Assembly: GCF_000327385.1 (NCBI RefSeq)
Contig: NW_008709614.1
Location: forward strand, 1,920,281 to 1,984,280
Source: Lottia gigantea
Taxonomy: Eukaryota; Mollusca; Gastropoda; Lottiidae
Length of the DNA stretch: 64,000 nt
Direction of reading: 5' to 3'
This document shows, in pieces, positions 14,025 through 24,700 of this stretch. The translations under genes were made by a program, and so were the position numbers. Each line of letters starts with the position of its first letter. Positions within the stretch are counted from its first letter, which is position 1. The notes below the pieces were generated by a model. That model saw only the letters and a list, made by a program, of their open reading frames with translations. It did not search any database and was not told the DNA's origin.

Positions 14025-14594
14025 ATACCTCCGAAAAAAATAGATTGCTCTTGCAAAAAAAAAATTGTGCCGGTCGACCAGTATCATAACTGTAACTAAA
14101 CACCACACTCCATGATGACTGCTCCGGACAATCAACTCTTGACTACGGTGCTGGCTGGGACCATTGTCCTCGTAGTTTAACATTGACCAATTGTCTTAGT
14201 TGCCTGCCGTGTCTATTTCTATCTAACATAACAACCTAAAATATAAACAGAACCAGAACACAACTTTGTGATAGTGATGGACAACCAGGGAAAAAATAAC
14301 ATTAGATAAAACATTGGGACAAAGGATGGTAGTAAAGCTCGGTAGGTAACCTTGATTGCAATATGCTTGAATGACAACTTGCACTTGGTTCACTTTACCT
14401 TACGGCCAGTGTTTTCGAATGCCAGTACACTTTAACTCTTCCATTCAAATAAGAACTAAACATAATGCTTTCTTGAACCTAATTGTAAATAGGAAATTTC
14501 AATTAGATACATGTACCAGCCTTCAATAAACCACATTGATTAGTACATAGGCCTACCGTAAAAAATGGTAATGATTAATAACTGAAACGGTCGT

Positions 14595-14647
14595 TGGGTG
14601 GGGGCGGGTGTTCAACAATGACAAAAATGTAGGGTGGGGGGAGGTGG
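14595..14647 (+). other. G-rich stretch, possible G-quadruplex
   Basis: Contains GGGTGGGGGCGGG and, about 25 bases later, GGGTGGGGGGAGG. Four or more G-runs of three or longer are present, but one loop is long, so a stable intramolecular quadruplex is possible rather than assured. Confidence 0.4.
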
Positions 14648-15218
14648 CTTCGTCTAGGGTTTGTATCAAATAACAATATGCCGCTGTAGCTCTTGCGAGA
14701 GAAAATCCAAGAATCCAATTAAAATGGATGGATCAACATCCAAACCAGGCGAAACGATCAACGAATAATTTGAAATAGAACAAAAAAACTAGTAAATTTG
14801 AGAATTTTGTGTTATCGTTAAATGGGTTTAGTTAATATTAGTACTTGGCTAACACCACGTGCAAAGAAAAAAAAGGAAAAGAGAAAAAAGGAAAGTGTAA
14901 AATTCTCAAATTCAATAGAATCTTTTGCAAAAAGTTGCAGCAATGAATCTCAAATATATGAATGTAACCATTAGCCACGATGACAATCGAAGCGACTCTG
15001 TATCAATAGTATTCTACGTATAGAATATCCATTGCCACATCACCTTACAGAAAAAATTAGTAGCAAAATCCAGCCAGTTTGAGTCAGCACTGTATCATCT
15101 TCGTTGATTTATCCGTAGACATCCTGAAATTCTGGGTCTCAATTTCAAACAAGAAAAACCTTTTTCCCAATTCCAATAATAAAAAAAAACACATGTCCTT
15201 GTGCTGGACTAAACAGCA

Positions 15219-15288
15219 CGAGAGGCCTTCGGAATACATGGTGAAGAAAAGTAGAACGTAAAACTCCATTCATTTCATTTCATTTTCA
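15219..15288 (+). repeat. SINE-like repeat, 3' fragment (copy 3)
   Basis: Matches copy 1 over ACATGGTG.AGAAAAGT, GAACGTAAAACTCCATTC and a longer CATTTCATTTC tail. It is truncated at its 5' side. Confidence 0.65.
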
Positions 15289-15298
15289 ATTCGGAATA

Positions 15299-15736
15299 GT
15301 GCGATTCCAAATCGGTCGCTCTTGTTCAGGCCTTGAATATCACAGAAATGTACCACACTCATATACACACACATGTGTTTGGGAACTTCACAGCAGCAAT
15401 GCCAAACTAATTGCAACAAAACACAGATGTCAAGACTGGCACCCTAGCAACGTGGAGTATCATGAAATGACAAGGTTGACCGCGCAAATAGAAACTTTAG
15501 CTGACCCACGTGGACTGATTGGAAAGACACCGTCCAGCCCATCACAGAGAAACCGTATATGTCGTTGCACCAAACGAAGAGCGGTGTCTGCCAACGTTGC
15601 CTCTCCGTTACCACTTTCTCGCAGTGACGTCATCAGCAGTGAGTGGATAGAATCATGGATGAAAACACTAGCTGTAACCAGAAGACTTTGTACTAATGAC
15701 ATGATGGACCTCATCCCCTCTTACAGACAATTCTAA
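15299..15736 (+). CDS. Unassigned open reading frame, 145 codons
   Basis: An open frame from ATG to TAA in a locally GC-richer stretch. The predicted product is basic, with several Cys and Arg residues (an ICRCTKRR run near the middle) and no domain I recognise. It has no signal peptide and no membrane segment. An overlapping 84-codon frame is open on the opposite strand (15460-15714), which weakens the case for either. It begins right after a SINE tail and a perfect CRE-type TGACGTCA lies inside it at 15625-15632. It could be a real short gene, an exon, or part of an unrecognised repeat. Confidence 0.2.
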   Translation: MRFQIGRSCSGLEYHRNVPHSYTHTCVWELHSSNAKLIATKHRCQDWHPSNVEYHEMTRLTAQIETLADPRGLIGKTPSSPSQRNRICRCTKRRAVSANVASPLPLSRSDVISSEWIESWMKTLAVTRRLCTNDMMDLIPSYRQF

Positions 15737-15837
15737 GCACTGGTCCTTCAAGATGATTAAAACTAGCTACGCTTACAGTTTTTCTGCGTTGCACGTTACA
15801 ATACACTTTGTGGTTTTCACCATACCTTGACAGCAAC

Positions 15838-16110
15838 CATATACATTTTAGCATTACCATATTGGCATTTACTATCACCACATATTGTCATTTACTATCG
15901 CCTTATATTGGCATTTACTTCCATCATATATGTACACCATACATTGGCATTTACTATCTCTCTTATTTGCATTTGCAATCATCATATCACAATATATTGG
16001 CAATTACAGTCACCCTATATTGGCATTTACTATCTCTCATATTGGCATTTATCATATATTGGAATTTGCAATCATCATATAACCATATGTTGGCATTTGC
16101 AACCATCAAA
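15838..16110 (+). repeat. Degenerate minisatellite, 24-27 bp units
   Basis: Roughly ten imperfect units of the form CATATTGGCATTTACTATC plus a short CA/TC-rich spacer, with variants such as TTGGAATTTGCAATCATC toward the right end. Overlapping open frames on the plus strand in this stretch are by-products of the repeat. Confidence 0.85.
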
Positions 16111-16204
16111 CACAATCGATATCTCTTACTATCCATTAAAAGGCAGCCAATTCCGTTGCCAAAAGCGCTAACCATGCACATTGCCACATTCGCATCTCTA
16201 ACCT

Positions 16205-16345
16205 ACCTAACGTTATCCCTCACATGACCGTTCTAAGTTTCGTTGAAATCCGTACGAAGAAAATGACTGAAATTACTTGCTGGCCAGCGACCTATAGAAT
16301 AATATTAGAACTAACATTACAACCTAAAATGAACCCAACTCGAAA
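16205..16345 (+). repeat. Dispersed repeat, copy B
   Basis: Collinear with copy A at 13461-13605; the shared strings include TGAAATCCGTAC and CTGGCCAGC (CTGACCAGC in copy A). It starts about 95 bases after the 15838-16110 minisatellite and ends about 180 bases before the Crypton-like element. Confidence 0.6.
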
Positions 16346-16578
16346 GAGATACGAATATGAGAAGGTGCATGGGTTGTTGGCAATCTCCATCAATAGTAAC
16401 AATAGTTATGTAGTTCAATGTATCTTTAAAATTTAAGAATAATTATTTTTAAAATCAAGTAAAATTATTAAAATCCCAATATCTTCTAATTAAAAACATA
16501 GTTAAACAATAGTCCTTTGTTGTTTTAGGCCATTATTTCAAAGAATGTACTGTTTTTGTGAACACCTACTCACAACTT

Positions 16579-16622
16579 CCAAAAACTGTACTTTCTTTGA
16601 CCTAAGAATGTACAGTTTTTGG
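16579..16622. repeat. 44-bp hairpin at the 3' side of the recombinase element
   Basis: Arms CCAAAAACTGTACTTTCTT and AAGAATGTACAGTTTTTGG pair with one mismatch across a six-base loop. The arm sequence matches the arms of the larger hairpin at 18372-18498. Confidence 0.75.
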
Positions 16623-16722
16623 AAAAAATAGTACATTATTAAACTTAAGAAAGAACAGATTTTCAGATAACTAGAACAAACATATTATTGCAATTTTTGA
16701 AGCAATACTACAGTCAAATGAA

Positions 16723-18162
16723 TCAAAATTTCATGGACAAATTCATTCCTGGCATTGAAAGTTTGAACTCTCTGAGTTCCTTATGTTCTTTGTCACTGGT
16801 TTCCTCATTAACGCAACGTTCTTGCTTAAATTTAGTTGGGCTTGTATCCACCAATTCTTCCAATTTATGATTTTTGGAACCACTATGCAATACGGAACTC
16901 ACAGAGGCTTGCTGGGCATCACTTGTTCTTTTATATGCTAGTACAGCATTAGATCGGTGTCCAGTCTTTTCAGTGATCAATTGCTCGTCCACTCCAGCTT
17001 GATATAAACGAGTTGCAGCTGTGGCACGAAGGGAATGATTACTAAAGTTTCCAATTATACCAGCCGACTGACATAAACGTTTGACAGTGGACTGTATGGT
17101 ATGAATTCCTACAGGAGAATCACAGTACCAAACATCAGAGCATGGCATCTTCTTGGGACGCAGATAAAATGCATTTACTGTACCGTTTTTTGGACGCAGA
17201 GCTATATACTTTTCATATAATCTAACTGGACATCTTAATGGGTTAGAATTTTCATAAGCTCTTGTCATTTTAGGACTGACTTTCCTGTGATCTAAACCAC
17301 CTTGGTTTGTCTTTGAAACATCTTCTATGTACTGCAGATATTTTTTACCTTCTAAGTCATACTTAACAGACAATTGAGTGTTCATACCAAACCTTAAATT
17401 CCTGTGTTCTTGAGCAGCTCGCAGTGCAAAATGTAATCTAAACAAGAAAAGAAGAGTATCCAATAACTGCTGTGGGTTACTTTCACCTAACAAGCCTTTA
17501 CTCCATAAAATCTCTTCTTGTTCTATTGTAATAACTTCTGACTTCTTGGTATTAATACCCAGTCCAAGTCTCGACAACTCCTTCATTTTACTGTTCAGAA
17601 CACTTCTTAAACCCTGATATTCTTGATCATCCATAAAGGCTATTAAACGTCCATTCTGACGAAGGTAGTGCTGTATAGATATAATAATCACATACAAAGT
17701 ATTTGGTTATAATTATCACCAGATTCCTTACACACTTCAGCTATAAAAAAAGGAAAGTGCCTCATTCAATTCTTGACTGGAAAGATTAAATAAATCTTTT
17801 TCTTCAGAGTTATTATTGTTTCTGTGTTTCTTCCACATACTAAACAAATTAACTGCCCATCTAGTTTTATTTTCAGTTTTAATACCAAGACCACTTTTAA
17901 CCAAATTCTTTAGATCAGAATCGTCCAGGGGCTTGGAAAACCTCAGTGAAGTCTTGGCATTTTCTGGCAAATTTGGTGTTTCAACATCGCTTATATCAGA
18001 GTACTTCAAATCAAAGTTTGGTAACTGTATGGCTTCTTTTACATAATTTTCCTCCAAATTCAGAGCATCACTAAGAACAGTATCCGTTTCTAAATTATAA
18101 TCATCTATTTCACAAGTCTTTGTTTGGGTAATAAATATATCATCATCACTAGAACCTGACAT
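16723..18162 (-). pseudogene. Crypton/DUF3504-type tyrosine recombinase, frame-broken
   Basis: Two minus-strand frames belong to one protein of the DUF3504/Crypton family (relatives include ZMYM2, QRICH1 and KIAA1958). The N-terminal frame (18162-17737, 141 codons) starts MSGSSDDD, is acidic, and ends in the family's helical domain (TRWAVNLFSMWKKH). The C-terminal frame (17697-16723, 324 codons) carries the catalytic domain. I see the family's catalytic set: Arg93 (in LRAAQEHRNLRF), His221-x-x-Arg224 (NHSLRATAATRL), His247 (TGHRSN) and the nucleophile Tyr255 (AYKR). Between the two, about 17697-17745, family-like sequence continues but in shifted frames, so at least two small frame changes break the copy. 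The catalytic residues are intact, suggesting fairly recent decay. A domesticated host gene is less likely given the breaks. Confidence 0.75.
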
Positions 18163-18371
18163 CTTGACACTTGAAGCATCAACTATTCAATGAATGAATG
18201 CATGAATGTTTAAAAGTGTACATTCTTAAAGTAACAACTGTCTTAAAACAACATTCAGTAGTGAGCTGTGTGCATGCTCATTTAATGTTCAAAAAGATTA
18301 CATTCTTAAAGTGATTTACATTGAGTCTTTCTCACAAACAAAATTTACTCACAGATACTTTGTTTTAAGAC

Positions 18372-18498
18372 AGATAAAGGCCGAAAACTACTTTTTGTCA
18401 ACAGAAAAAACAACTTCGGGGTTAAAAAACAACTTCGGGGTTAACACTCCTCAGTTGTTTCTTCTGTTGAAAGAAAGTACAGTTTTCGGCCTTTATCT
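18372..18498. repeat. 127-bp hairpin with internal 19-bp duplication
   Basis: Arms of about 43-45 bp (18372-18414 and 18454-18498) are close to perfect: the outer 18 bases AGATAAAGGCCGAAAACT pair exactly and the inner part (TCAACAG...AACAAC) pairs with a few mismatches. The loop and arm edge hold a tandem repeat CAACTTCGGGGTTA with period 19. It lies just upstream of the recombinase start and shares arm sequence with the hairpin at 16579-16622. Confidence 0.85.
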
Positions 18499-19502
18499 CT
18501 TACATAGTTTTTATAGCATATCAAGAAATGTCATTGCATAACATTTCATTATCATGTAATGCCTTACTCAATACATGCAACGGTTGAATGAGTCTATACG
18601 TAGCTAGTTTAAAATCATCTTGAAGAACCAGTAGTAAGAATTGTAAGTAAGTAAGAGCATAGAACTGTAATAGGGAGGATGAGGTCAATCATGGCATCCG
18701 TGATTCGACCCATTCACTGCTAATGAGGTGGTAACAAGGAGGTAGTAACAGAGGTGCAACGTTCACAGATGCCTTTCTCCGCGTGGCACAAGGACCCAAG
18801 GTGTCCTTGCCAAGGGTCTGACCGATATCCTGCCGACCAGCCTTAAACTACATGGAAACAACTAAAGTTTGTCTCTGCGTACTATGGACACAGCCTGGCC
18901 AGTTCAATTACTCAGTAAGTGATGTTACTCCTATGTAAGCCTGGGCATCTATGATGTGTTTTGCTACAATGCGGATATTTAACATAGATAATGTAAAGTT
19001 TCAGACACGTATGTACATGCATGTGCGTGACACCTTTCTGAGCCCATCGAGGCATGAACGAGAATGGCCGATTTGAAATCGTATTATTTAAAATGTCCAA
19101 AGTCTCTTTTGCTATTAAGTCCAGAATTAGAACACATAAGCGTCCTTTCAATATGCATGCACTGCAATTTTAAATATGTACCCTGATTTAAAATTGAACC
19201 AGGAACCAGGATATATTCGACCTCTTCCTGTCAACCTCCAACTCAGCAACCACCTACCTTGTTTGTCTTGATGCTTTAAGTGGTCATGGATACGCCATCT
19301 TCACTCATAATTCCAGTCGACCCAGCTGTATATTAGTACAGTTAATCCGATCAATTCCAAGAGGTTTGGTCAAAGACCAGCTGGAAGAAGGGTGTTATCC
19401 TTGTAAAATATGTACTCTTCTTTCTTTCTGAAATGAATGATTATTTATTGTAAATGATTGGTCGGAAATAAGTACATTGATAATCATACTCAGAAAACGG
19501 CT
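18499..19502. other. Intergenic, unassigned
   Basis: A GC-richer stretch at about 18650-18905 and another at about 19190-19400 look like older repeat sequence, but I cannot match either to a family. No supportable gene. Confidence 0.5.
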
Positions 19503-19541
19503 TTTTACGTCCCACTTTTCTATACCCATAATGAAACAATG
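19503..19541 (-). repeat. SINE-like repeat, inverted 3' fragment (copy 4)
   Basis: On the minus strand this reads AGAAAAGTGGGACGTAAAAA, matching the 3' box of copy 1 at 2597-2613 almost exactly. Confidence 0.55.
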
Positions 19542-20967
19542 CACATACGTCTTTTTCACATCTAGCTGTTAATAATCATCGTAAAGGAACATGGAAAATA
19601 CAATACATTTACAGCAAAGGTCTTAAAATATTTTCAATGGTAAACCATTGGGGAAAATAACATACCTTTTGACAACTGATGTGTCTTTCAGTTTAGCATC
19701 AAGAATACCTGACAGTGAAGTCAGTTTGAATTCTCCAGTTTCAATCTTCTCTTAAAAGGTTCAATAGCTTCAACAATTTGATTTTGAATCTAGACTATAC
19801 AAAATCTAAAAGAGAACACATTCTTTTAGAAACAATGAATGCTCTCGAGTCTTGAAGACCCTGTCCACTTAGAACTGTTTCATTTAAATTAAATTATTTG
19901 GTAATGTTCATCTCATTACGCACATTCACAATGCCAAGCTGTTACAAAGCGTATTATACCTTGACTAGAGTCACCATTCTTGTATCACGGAATGAAGCTA
20001 TTTGATTGTTTACCGATTGTCCTTACTCTTGTATTCGCCGACAAATATAAGAACCCATAATTTATTCGACTTATTCAAGCAAATGACGTCTTTACCCCTC
20101 TACAGAACCCGAAAACATTAAAACTTACCATGTAAAAACTGGACTCTCCTCCAGAAAATTTAAACTGACTTATATTGTGTCAATGGCAATAAAACCTAAA
20201 ATTTGAGCATATAAAACCGGTATTCACATGAACCGTTAATCAGGCCAATCTAAAATGTATAGAAAAACAAATAAGAACAATCTGAATATGGAAATTTGTC
20301 GATAGAATGCAGAGTTCCTACCATAGTGCTCATGACAGGCAATTGATGAACGGCACATTAATCTTACGATTACTTTTGTCGTAAATACAAAAAAGCAACA
20401 CTAGTACCAACGATCCGGACCATAAAACTAAACTGGAAACCCCCCCAAAACAGTTCTGCAATATTTTTGTCACAGCAAATGAGCTATTTATGTGAGGAAG
20501 TATTCTCAATGTAAAGATCAACATAAAAACAAACGACAAGAGTTGAAATACAAGATTAACACACCTTATTCGAAACAGAAGCCTCGCCCAGAGCAAGCAA
20601 TTCAAGAGGTCCTGTTACCTTGGACCTCCGCTTGAAAAATGACTATTACTCTCGTTGAACCATGCAGTTTGTTTTAAATTTTAAACCCTGATTTCAGCTC
20701 ACTAGTAGACTGTGAAACAAAAGATTTAGTTTGAGGATTAACATTTTCTTGAGCTACACTGATTATAATTCATTCCCTATTAAAACTACTCGCTAACGAC
20801 TTTTTGACATTTTTGTTTAAAAAAACTATAAAAAGAGGGGGTGGGGCTCTTATAATCGTGTGTGTGTCCAGTGTTTCGTTTCCGAAATTTGTCAAAACAT
20901 AACAGAGGGTATACATGCATGTATCTTAATTAAAGGGACTGTCCTATTCTCTGGTCACAGGTCACAG
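19542..20967. other. Intergenic, no gene supported
   Basis: A minus-strand 91-codon frame at 20330-20605 is strongly hydrophobic, but it has no family signature and lies in AT-rich DNA where hydrophobic frames arise by chance. Confidence 0.5.
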
Positions 20968-21093
20968 TAAGGCTAATACATACTGCTGTTGAGGCCTAAT
21001 TTCCCTCACTGCACACTGCATGACTTTACCTGTCTTCATTAGCCCAATTAGGTGCAGATAATAATGAAGTAAGATTCTATTCATTTTCATTTT
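20968..21093 (+). repeat. SINE-like repeat, copy 2
   Basis: Collinear with copy 1: AGGCTAAT, AATTTCCCTCA.TGCAC, CTGCATG, GTCTTCATTAGCCCA, GGTGCAGA, then a diverged GAAGTAAGATTCTATTC and an ATTTTC tail. More diverged than copy 1 in its last 40 bases. Confidence 0.65.
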
Positions 21094-21116
21094 AACTGTC
21101 CAACCACATTTTTTTA

Positions 21117-21142
21117 TACGGCCACATTATAATGTGGTCGTA
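21117..21142. repeat. 26-bp near-perfect palindrome at the edge of a tandem array
   Basis: TACGGCCACATTA followed by TAATGTGGTCGTA, with a single mismatched pair and a perfect 16-bp core (21122-21137). It marks the left boundary of the repeat array described next. Confidence 0.8.
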
Positions 21143-21700
21143 TATTGTCGTCGCTCCGTCCATTTATACTGCTTTTATCTGATCCTGATGAAACTTAGTA
21201 TACATGTATATATTGATAAGATTTCGGTCAAGTTCGAAATTGGTAGAAATTGGATGAACGATTTAAGAGTTATTGCCCTTGACTTAGTAAAAACATGTCA
21301 AATTTGGCTTGTAGGCGCAATATACATTAGAATACAGTTTTTATCCGATCTTGATGAAACTTGGTATGGATGAAAATAATGAGAAGATCTCGGCCAATTT
21401 GGAATTTGGTAATAATCGGATGAACGGGTTTCGGAGTTATTGCCATTGATTTAGTAGAAATTTGGCTTGTGGGCACGATAGAGGGTGCAGTTTTTATCCG
21501 ATCTCGATGGAACGATGGTATGCATGTATATATTAATGAGATCTCAGTAAAGCTTGAAATTAGTAACAATCGGATGAACGGTTTCGCAGTTATTGCCTTT
21601 GACTTTCTTGATGAAACTTGGTATGCATGTAGATACTGATGAGATCTCTGTCAAGTTCGAAATTGGTAAGCTCATGAACAGTTTCAGAGTTATTACTGTT
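21143..21700 (+). repeat. Tandem array of about 153-166 bp units, 3.5 copies
   Basis: Each unit has, in order, TTTTATCYGATCYTGATG, GAAACTTGGTATGCATGTA, GAGATCTCGGTCAAGTTCGA, GGATGAACGGTTT.GAGTTAT and TTTGGCTTGTGGGC. Unit starts at about 21169, 21335 and 21488 give spacings of 166 and 153 bases, and a fourth, truncated unit follows. Unit length and placement recall the ~160-bp core repeats of bivalve 'pearl'/Helitron-like elements and the BIV160 satellite; that link is a suggestion from memory. Open frames across the array are artefacts. Confidence 0.8.
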
Positions 21701-24700
21701 GTGTGTACGTCGATGAGACCTTGTTCATGATTTAATTTGATGATAATTAATTGAACTGTTTTTGAGGTTTTGCCTTGACTTATAAATATTTTTAAGATTA
21801 TTTGAAAATTCATTATTAAGCCCTTCAGACTTTGTTATCATTTCTCACAGCTGGTGGTGGGCGTATTGTTACCTTGCCTGGCAAGCTATCTTCTCTTCTC
21901 TATGTGACAGGACAGCTTCTTTAAACTGGTGTCTTATCGTACATAATAACTGCATTGTGTTTGGTATGGCTTGCACCAAACTTTAAGAGTTCTCTAAATA
22001 TTATATCAAATATTTCAATATCATCACGAATTAATCAGACTACTCACGTAATCGACTTATTTTTTATTCAATCCAGACAACCAATCTATACAAAATATCT
22101 TTTATAGTATTACATTCATCCCTTGTAAATGATATATTTCTGCAGGTTTGGTTTTGAAAGAACTACAAATTGATGAAAGATTGCGAAATAATGTAGAAAA
22201 AATATAAATACTTTGTAATCAGTTAATTACTACTAGAAATATTGTACATTAATTGCAAACAAACTTACGTACAAAAACATATTACATTCAAAATCACATA
22301 TAGAATTCTAGAAAACTCAGGAATACACATATAGGGCATAAGTAGAAGACATTTTTTGAGACCTTCCGTTTTCTAAAATTGTCGACTACAGCTATATGCC
22401 TACATGGTAATATTGATGTTGATATTGACATGTATACATAATTGTCGAAGGAAATACCAATCCGAAAAGGGCAAAGATTGTCACTTAATCACGTTTTAGT
22501 GAAATCAAATTTGATTTTTCCATATCAATAGAGGAAGTAGATCTTGATTTTCAAAATTCAAATTTATTCCAATTTGAATAGGTCAAAGTTGTTTATTGCA
22601 GTGGGTAGAAAGCAATAATTATTTCCAAGGACGCCTGATTTTGATCTAGATTTTAACATGTCTCCTGATAATGTTAAACTCTGTCAAAGATAGACCCATT
22701 ATTGAAATGTAAAAGAATACCAGGTTTCCTCAATATTCGATGAAAAGTGTATAATGTTTCGTATCCAAAAGCCTCAAACAATCTTAGCAATTGTCAACTT
22801 ACAAAACCTATAGTCGCATACGTCTGACGTACACTTATTAATTTTCATCCGAATGTAGTAAAACCAGATGCAGTTTCCATTATGATCACATTATCGAAAT
22901 CAACCAATATATTTTTTGTCTTAGATATTGTCTTTAATATGTTTTATCAAAACCGAATGAAAACGGCTGTGTGAACAAAAACATTCGACGGAGAGTCGTA
23001 AATTGATAAATCACCCGCGTGAGTGTCCGAAAACTCCGCAGATATAATCAGGCCAGGAATTTACTTTCAAATCTTTGGGGTTTGATAACTGACTGATGTG
23101 TTAAAATCGAACCAGTTTACTTTATCAGTACATGTTTTATAATATAACATAGTAATAAGACATGTTTTACACGTGTAGCCTAGTGTAATAAATCAAACAT
23201 TATCAATAGTTCTAACTCCCGTCACCCTGGGCAAGTTTATTTAACTATTATTATCATTAATAATTAGACAACTCATTATGGCTATCGTTACCAGCTGAAC
23301 AACAAAACTACCTCCCGGCATACTTGCTTCTGCCCCTATCGCCGGAAGCCAGCTCGCTTACATTTGAAATGACCTAGGGCGGGAAAAACGTCAAATTTGA
23401 CTGATGACGTCGTTGAAAAGCAGACGATATTAGCTTTGATTTGACTGTTTGATCCGGCTTGATTGATTGGTTGAGCGCGTGAAGAGAAGACTATTGATAT
23501 TAAACCTGTAATAATGTTCTAGTCGGAGAAATTGAGAAGCTGAAAATTGTCGTTTAGAATATTGTTATCGTGTTTAATTCTTTTGTCTGTCAAATACGCA
23601 TGACCTTTAACCTGATTATTGTGTGAGAGCAGGTAAAGTTGACATATAGATATTATTTTGTTGTTATGATTTTTAAAATAAATTTGATGTCCACTGACAA
23701 GGTATAATCCCCAGAAGATTGCAGGGTTTACTTTCTTGAAACTATTCTTAAGGAATTAAATCAAGGTTCACCTGAAACCTTTGTGGTATCATCAATATGC
23801 ATGACAAGGTATGGTTGAATGAACTCTTGGCATCTGTTGTTTTGTAGAGTGGATAATAATCTTTACAGACTGATAAATATGCATTGCATCTCAGAGACTG
23901 ATTCCGAAGAAACCAAAACTCTGAGAATAGAAATATTTTAGTCCATAAATGGCGACCTATTGGATCAGAAACCTCAAAATTTCTTGTTCATACTTAGTAA
24001 CATCAAGCTTTTATGGTTACAAAATATCGAATTCAGAACGGTCGACAAAATGAATTTGAATTAAAGGAACCTCAAAGCTCATTAAAATAGACCTATCAGA
24101 ACACCCACGATGAAGAATATTTCTACAGTTCCTGAAAACTACTATAGACGTCTAAGAGATGTTCAAATTATAGTTAATTGTTCACCTCATTAAGCCTTGT
24201 TTGGCTGGTTACCAATCTTTTAATAAAAAGGCGGGAATTTCACAGAGGCTAAAACAGGATTATGTTTGCTGATCTCGGGCCGATTGAGTGTTTAGTCGAA
24301 AGAGGTCTGCTTGTAAGACACGTTCACGGAATTTCCCGCGCAACACAGCGCAATCAATTACCGGCTGAGAAACCAATTTATTCCAACATGGCGTCGATTA
24401 GTGGAGCTAGCCAATCTCCAGGGACGCTTGAAACGTGATGTAAATTGGTTTTCACAGTTCCGTATGTTTTTCTTTAATAGGACTTTTCTGGAGACCCTAT
24501 TGTTTGATGTTAATCGCTTTTTAGTTATATTGAGAACATGTTGTTTGGAATTCTTGGTGCCCCGAGGTTTTTAAACTCTACACTTAAATTTTTATCCAAA
24601 AAGCTTAAAATATTTTAATCTTTTGATGTAAAATTGAAATTTTATTTTGTGTAATTGCCATATTCAATTCGGTAACAGTATCTTCTAGTAAGTCAATAAC

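Larger units (their letters stand above)
16522..18498 (-). mobile_element. Crypton-type tyrosine-recombinase DNA transposon, degenerate copy
   Basis: The body encodes a broken recombinase on the minus strand (see separate entry). The flanks share a motif of the form GTTTTMGGCCWTTATYT: at 16522-16538 on the plus strand, at 18372-18388 inverted, and at 18482-18498 direct. A second shared block, ACTGTACTTTCTTT, occurs at about 16584-16597 and inverted at about 18470-18483, and AAGAATGTA strings occur inverted on the two sides. If the ends are inverted copies of the first motif, the element would be 16522-18388, with a hairpin just beyond. Classical Cryptons lack terminal inverted repeats, so the boundaries are tentative. 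Confidence 0.6.

Noticed and set aside
20330-20605. Hydrophobic 91-codon frame, possible receptor fragment
   Set aside because: No family motif, no partner exons; hydrophobic frames are common by chance in T-rich strands.
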